Shown here piece by piece: positions 42,268 to 44,947 of a DNA stretch of 44,947 bases. The notes beneath the pieces are model-generated. The model was not told the origin of the DNA. It worked only from the letters and a program-made list of their open reading frames with translations, and searched no databases. The stretch covers positions 242,515 to 287,461 of the forward strand of contig CM074806.1 of NCBI GenBank assembly GCA_037447605.1, given 5' to 3'. Positions within the stretch are counted from its first letter, which is position 1, and each line of letters opens with the position of its first letter. Both the position numbers and the translations under genes were made by a program. The DNA is from Zygnema circumcarinatum. Taxonomy: Eukaryota; Streptophyta; Zygnematophyceae; Zygnematales; Zygnemataceae.

Positions 42268-42755
42268 GGCGTACGAGCAGGTCGAACACTATTGGTCCTC
42301 GTGTCACACATCTCGTGCCAGGTGGTTTAAACACTCACTTTTTGATATCCTTGCTGATGTGTACAAAAAAGTACAGTACAAAAACAATTCGTATGACGCA
42401 TATAGCCGCAGATGTGAGATTTCCTGTGATACTGTAACAGCACACAGATCAGGCATACATCACGCTATCCCAGTTGCCGTACTTTCTTACTCCGACGTTT
42501 CCCGCCCGAATACTGGAAAGTGAAAAGTGGATTTATTTGACTGGTTGCTGGAGAAGCAGCAGAGAGAGGTCGATGTGCGGCTCAAGGAAAGGAGGCAGCC
42601 CCTCCTGCAAGGTCAAAAGAGAGATGGCTGAAAGAGGGTGAGAGTGAGGGTGAAGGGAAAGGGAAACGCTGGCAAGGAAGGTATTGTTGGTGGGGGAAGT
42701 CTCTGGATCTGAGGAACAAGGAGGAGGAGGAGGAGGAGGAGGAGGAGGAGAGCAA
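42268..42755 (+). promoter_or_regulatory. NAA40 promoter region with E2F-like site
   Basis: Contains an inverted CCAAT box (CACTATTGGTCC, about 42286-42297) and a perfect E2F-type site TTTCCCGCC (42498-42506). Both are conserved in the duplicated copy at 31722. E2F sites usually confer G1/S expression in plants, which would suit a histone N-terminal acetyltransferase. A (GGA)n tract precedes the start codon. Confidence 0.6.
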
Positions 42756-44898
42756 ATGAAGCGGAAGCAGTCGAAGGTGCTGCTTGCTTGCTTGCCGCTG
42801 CTGTTTTTGGCATTCCAAGAGTATGGCTTGTTTCACAAGCAGGCAATTGGCTGTGTTAGCTAAAGAATGCACGTTGCAGACATGCGGCTAAAAAAAAAAT
42901 CACAATTTCGTTTGGCTGTTAATTACAATAGGGCAACGTTTGATTGAAATCAACTATCCAAACGCTTTGCTGGAAACTGCAGTTTTAAGAAGTCGACTGA
43001 AATTCGCATTTCTTTTTCTAGATTCAACCCTGCTATTTTCAGCGCCCTAAATCGTGCATGCCATCCGCTGTAGAACTAATTTATGCGTAATGTATACATA
43101 TATATATATATTCAAACCAACTATGATACATTTCCATGGCTAGTGAATGTTGCAGCCTTGCCTGCCTTGCAGAAGCTCCAAAGCGGCAACGGCGTACAAG
43201 CTTTAATCAGAGCAGCCAACGCGAGAGCACTTTCGTTGGAAGATTTTTCGCCCTTCAAATATTTTGACCAAAATGGTGTGCTTTTCTTTTTTTATTTTAG
43301 AATCGTTTGAATAGAAATACCTGCTACTCTCTCTCTCTCTCTCTCTCTCTCGTTCTTTCTCTTTCTCACTTGTAGTAACTTAACTCAGATTTGCACAGTC
43401 AAAGTCACACAGAACGATATGGTTCGTGATAGAAAGTGCATTGGCTTATCTTGCGATTGACTGACGATCTGGACCACGATATTCGTCGGTTGAGATCTTC
43501 GCATTTATGACGTATCTTGGATGGTTTTTACTTTGCTTCTCAGGAGTGAAGGTGGAGCTTGAATACACAACTGCTAACGATTTATCTGTGGAGGTCCAAG
43601 ACTACATGCTATGGCTTCTGAAAGTACGGAAACATCGTCGACCAGTGGGCAAACGCTTAGATTATCCATTTCTTCTACCTTGCAAGAGTGTGCGATTTCG
43701 TTTTTCTTGTGGAGCACCGTCTAACTTCTCAAACAAGGCAGAATGTTGCAGGCAAACATGGCTGAAAAATATGGAGGACGTTGGCAAAAACAGGAGAAGA
43801 TAAAACGTATAGAAATGCTAGAACCTGATGCGCGGTATCTGCTCCTAAAGAAGAACACGCAGTGTTGCTCTAAAGAAGATGCCCTTCTTGAAGCTTCACC
43901 GCTGCATTCTGATGCCGCTTTCACCAAAGGTAGAACGAAAGAAATCTCGAGAGTTTCTTGTCACTTGGCTGGTTTTGTGCAATTCCGTTTTGTGGAAGAA
44001 GAAGGCTCGGCTGTACTGTACGTCTATGAATTACAATTGGAACCGTCGGCGCAAGGCAAAGGCCTGGGCTCGTTTCTAATGGAACTTCTTGAACTCATAG
44101 CTCGACAGGTGAGGAATTCAAAGCTTTTGCACCTGATTTTGTGGTCATTTGCATGAGAGCAGAGCGAGAATTGGATTTTATTTGAATTTTTTTTTTGTTA
44201 TTTTGTTCTGGTTCAGATGTGGTGGCTGTGAAGGGGATCAGCTAGGTACTGCAAGGGAGTGTGTGAGATGAAACCGACTGAGGAGGGATTGTGAGAGTCT
44301 AGATTGCAAGAGGCATTTAACTAAATCGAGGCCAAAGACCTTAACAGAGTGACTGGAATAGCACGATATCTCAAAGACTTTCAGTTTTCGAAGGTTTTAC
44401 AGTATTGCTGTCACTTATACTGCATGCTGTTCGTGACTGCCTCTGCAGGGGAATATGGAAGGCATCATGCTAACCGTTCAGAAGAAAAACTCTTGCGCCT
44501 TGAAGTTCTATCTTCACAAGTTGAAGTAGGTCAGCTGCCGCGCATCTTGAGCAGCTTGCATCCTGCATGGCATCTTACTGCAAAGGTCAGAAATTCTGTA
44601 TTCTGGACGATGCATGCAGGCATGCGTTCTGTCCATGTTTTGTTGCGCAGATCTTTCCAGACTTGACGCGTTTCTAAATTGGTGGATGCTTCCAGTTTCC
44701 GCATCGCTGATATCTCTCCCAGCGTATGTGACCCATCTGTAAGTAGACACTTACTTCCCATAACATACATATAGCAATCCATCTCCTTGCAAACCGTTGC
44801 AAACCGTTTTGCTCAAAACCTTCATTTTGGACTTTCTGCAGAGTGAAACTGCTCATGCGTTTGTATGCGATTGTACTGTTCATTATCTGGACGCATAG
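42756..44898 (+). CDS. NAA40: N-alpha-acetyltransferase 40 (NatD), GNAT family
   Basis: NatD acetylates the N-terminal serine of histones H4 and H2A. Seven exons join in phase: 42756-42776 (MKRKQSK), 43173-43275 (LIRAANARALSLEDF..YFDQNG), 43544-43623 (VKVELEYTTANDLSVEVQDY), 43752-44108, 44449-44525 (MEGIMLTVQKKNSCALKFYL), 44697-44739 (FRIADISPSVCDPS) and 44842-44898, giving 245 residues against ~237 in animals. Exon 4 holds ANMAEKYGGRW and DARYLLL, then AGFVQFRF, LYVYELQLEPSAQGKGLG and FLMELLELIARQ. QGKGLG (169-174) is the acetyl-CoA-binding Q/RxxGxG/A motif. About 28 extra residues (KKNTQ..SRVS) lie before the GFVQFRF strand. The short first exon is chosen by frame, donor and conservation in the duplicate; the acidic/Gly run upstream in frame lacks an earlier ATG. 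Confidence 0.92.
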
Positions 44899-44947
44899 TT
44901 GATTTACAGCATTTTGAGACTCCTAAGAGGACTCCTCCCTCACTCTC
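44899..44947. other. NAA40 3' flank
   Basis: Short trailing sequence to the window end, presumably 3' UTR; no polyadenylation signal is evident in the few bases available. Confidence 0.4.

Overview
This is nuclear eukaryotic DNA from a green plant. The genes are split by GT-AG introns, and reconstructed proteins match plant families: a tetraspanin with the plant GCCKPP motif, an ARPC4 very close to plant versions, a CCCH/FG nucleoporin and a NAA40 acetyltransferase. There are AAACCCTA telo-boxes and short LTR retroelements whose primer-binding site matches plant initiator tRNA-Met. The sequence alone does not fix the species. Frequent introns and abundant polypyrimidine DNA would suit a non-seed land plant or a streptophyte alga, but that is inference.

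Layout. 1-2.3 kb: low-complexity DNA with one doubtful minus-strand ORF. 2.3-4.3 kb (+): QCR7 of respiratory complex III, with a (TTTAGG)n array in its third intron. 6.0-10.4 kb (-): an 11-exon tetraspanin with an octapeptide-repeat tail. 10.4-14.6 kb: no recognisable gene, mostly pyrimidine repeats. 14.6-17.0 kb: a GC-rich dispersed repeat hosting two TRIM retroelements in direct orientation. 17.1-18.5 kb (-): a decayed tandem array of a two-exon unit. 20.4-23.8 kb (-): a NUP42-like CCCH/FG nucleoporin, divergent from ARPC4 (25.2-26.9 kb, +). 27.7-30.9 kb (-): a six-exon GT92 glycosyltransferase with polypyrimidine introns and a 10-N gap. 31.7-32.8 kb: a broken copy of the NAA40 promoter and first two exons. 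33.6-33.7 kb (-): one VPS51-like exon. 34.4-41.5 kb: a large GC-rich satellite combining a 15-bp unit, CCCTAA-type telomere-like blocks and a recurring cassette with splice-like edges. 41.5-42.2 kb: an inverted copy of the 14.6-17.0 kb repeat. 42.3-44.9 kb (+): the intact NAA40 gene.

The genes are unrelated housekeeping functions (respiration, membrane organisation, mRNA export, actin nucleation, Golgi glycosylation, histone acetylation) and form no operon or pathway. The notable biology is structural: TRIM elements with a tRNA-like domain in the LTR, a gene-head duplication flanking a telomere-like satellite, and tandemly copied exon units. Many long ORFs here are artefacts of repeats whose period is a multiple of three. 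Exon borders were placed by hand from splice motifs, phase continuity and family conservation.
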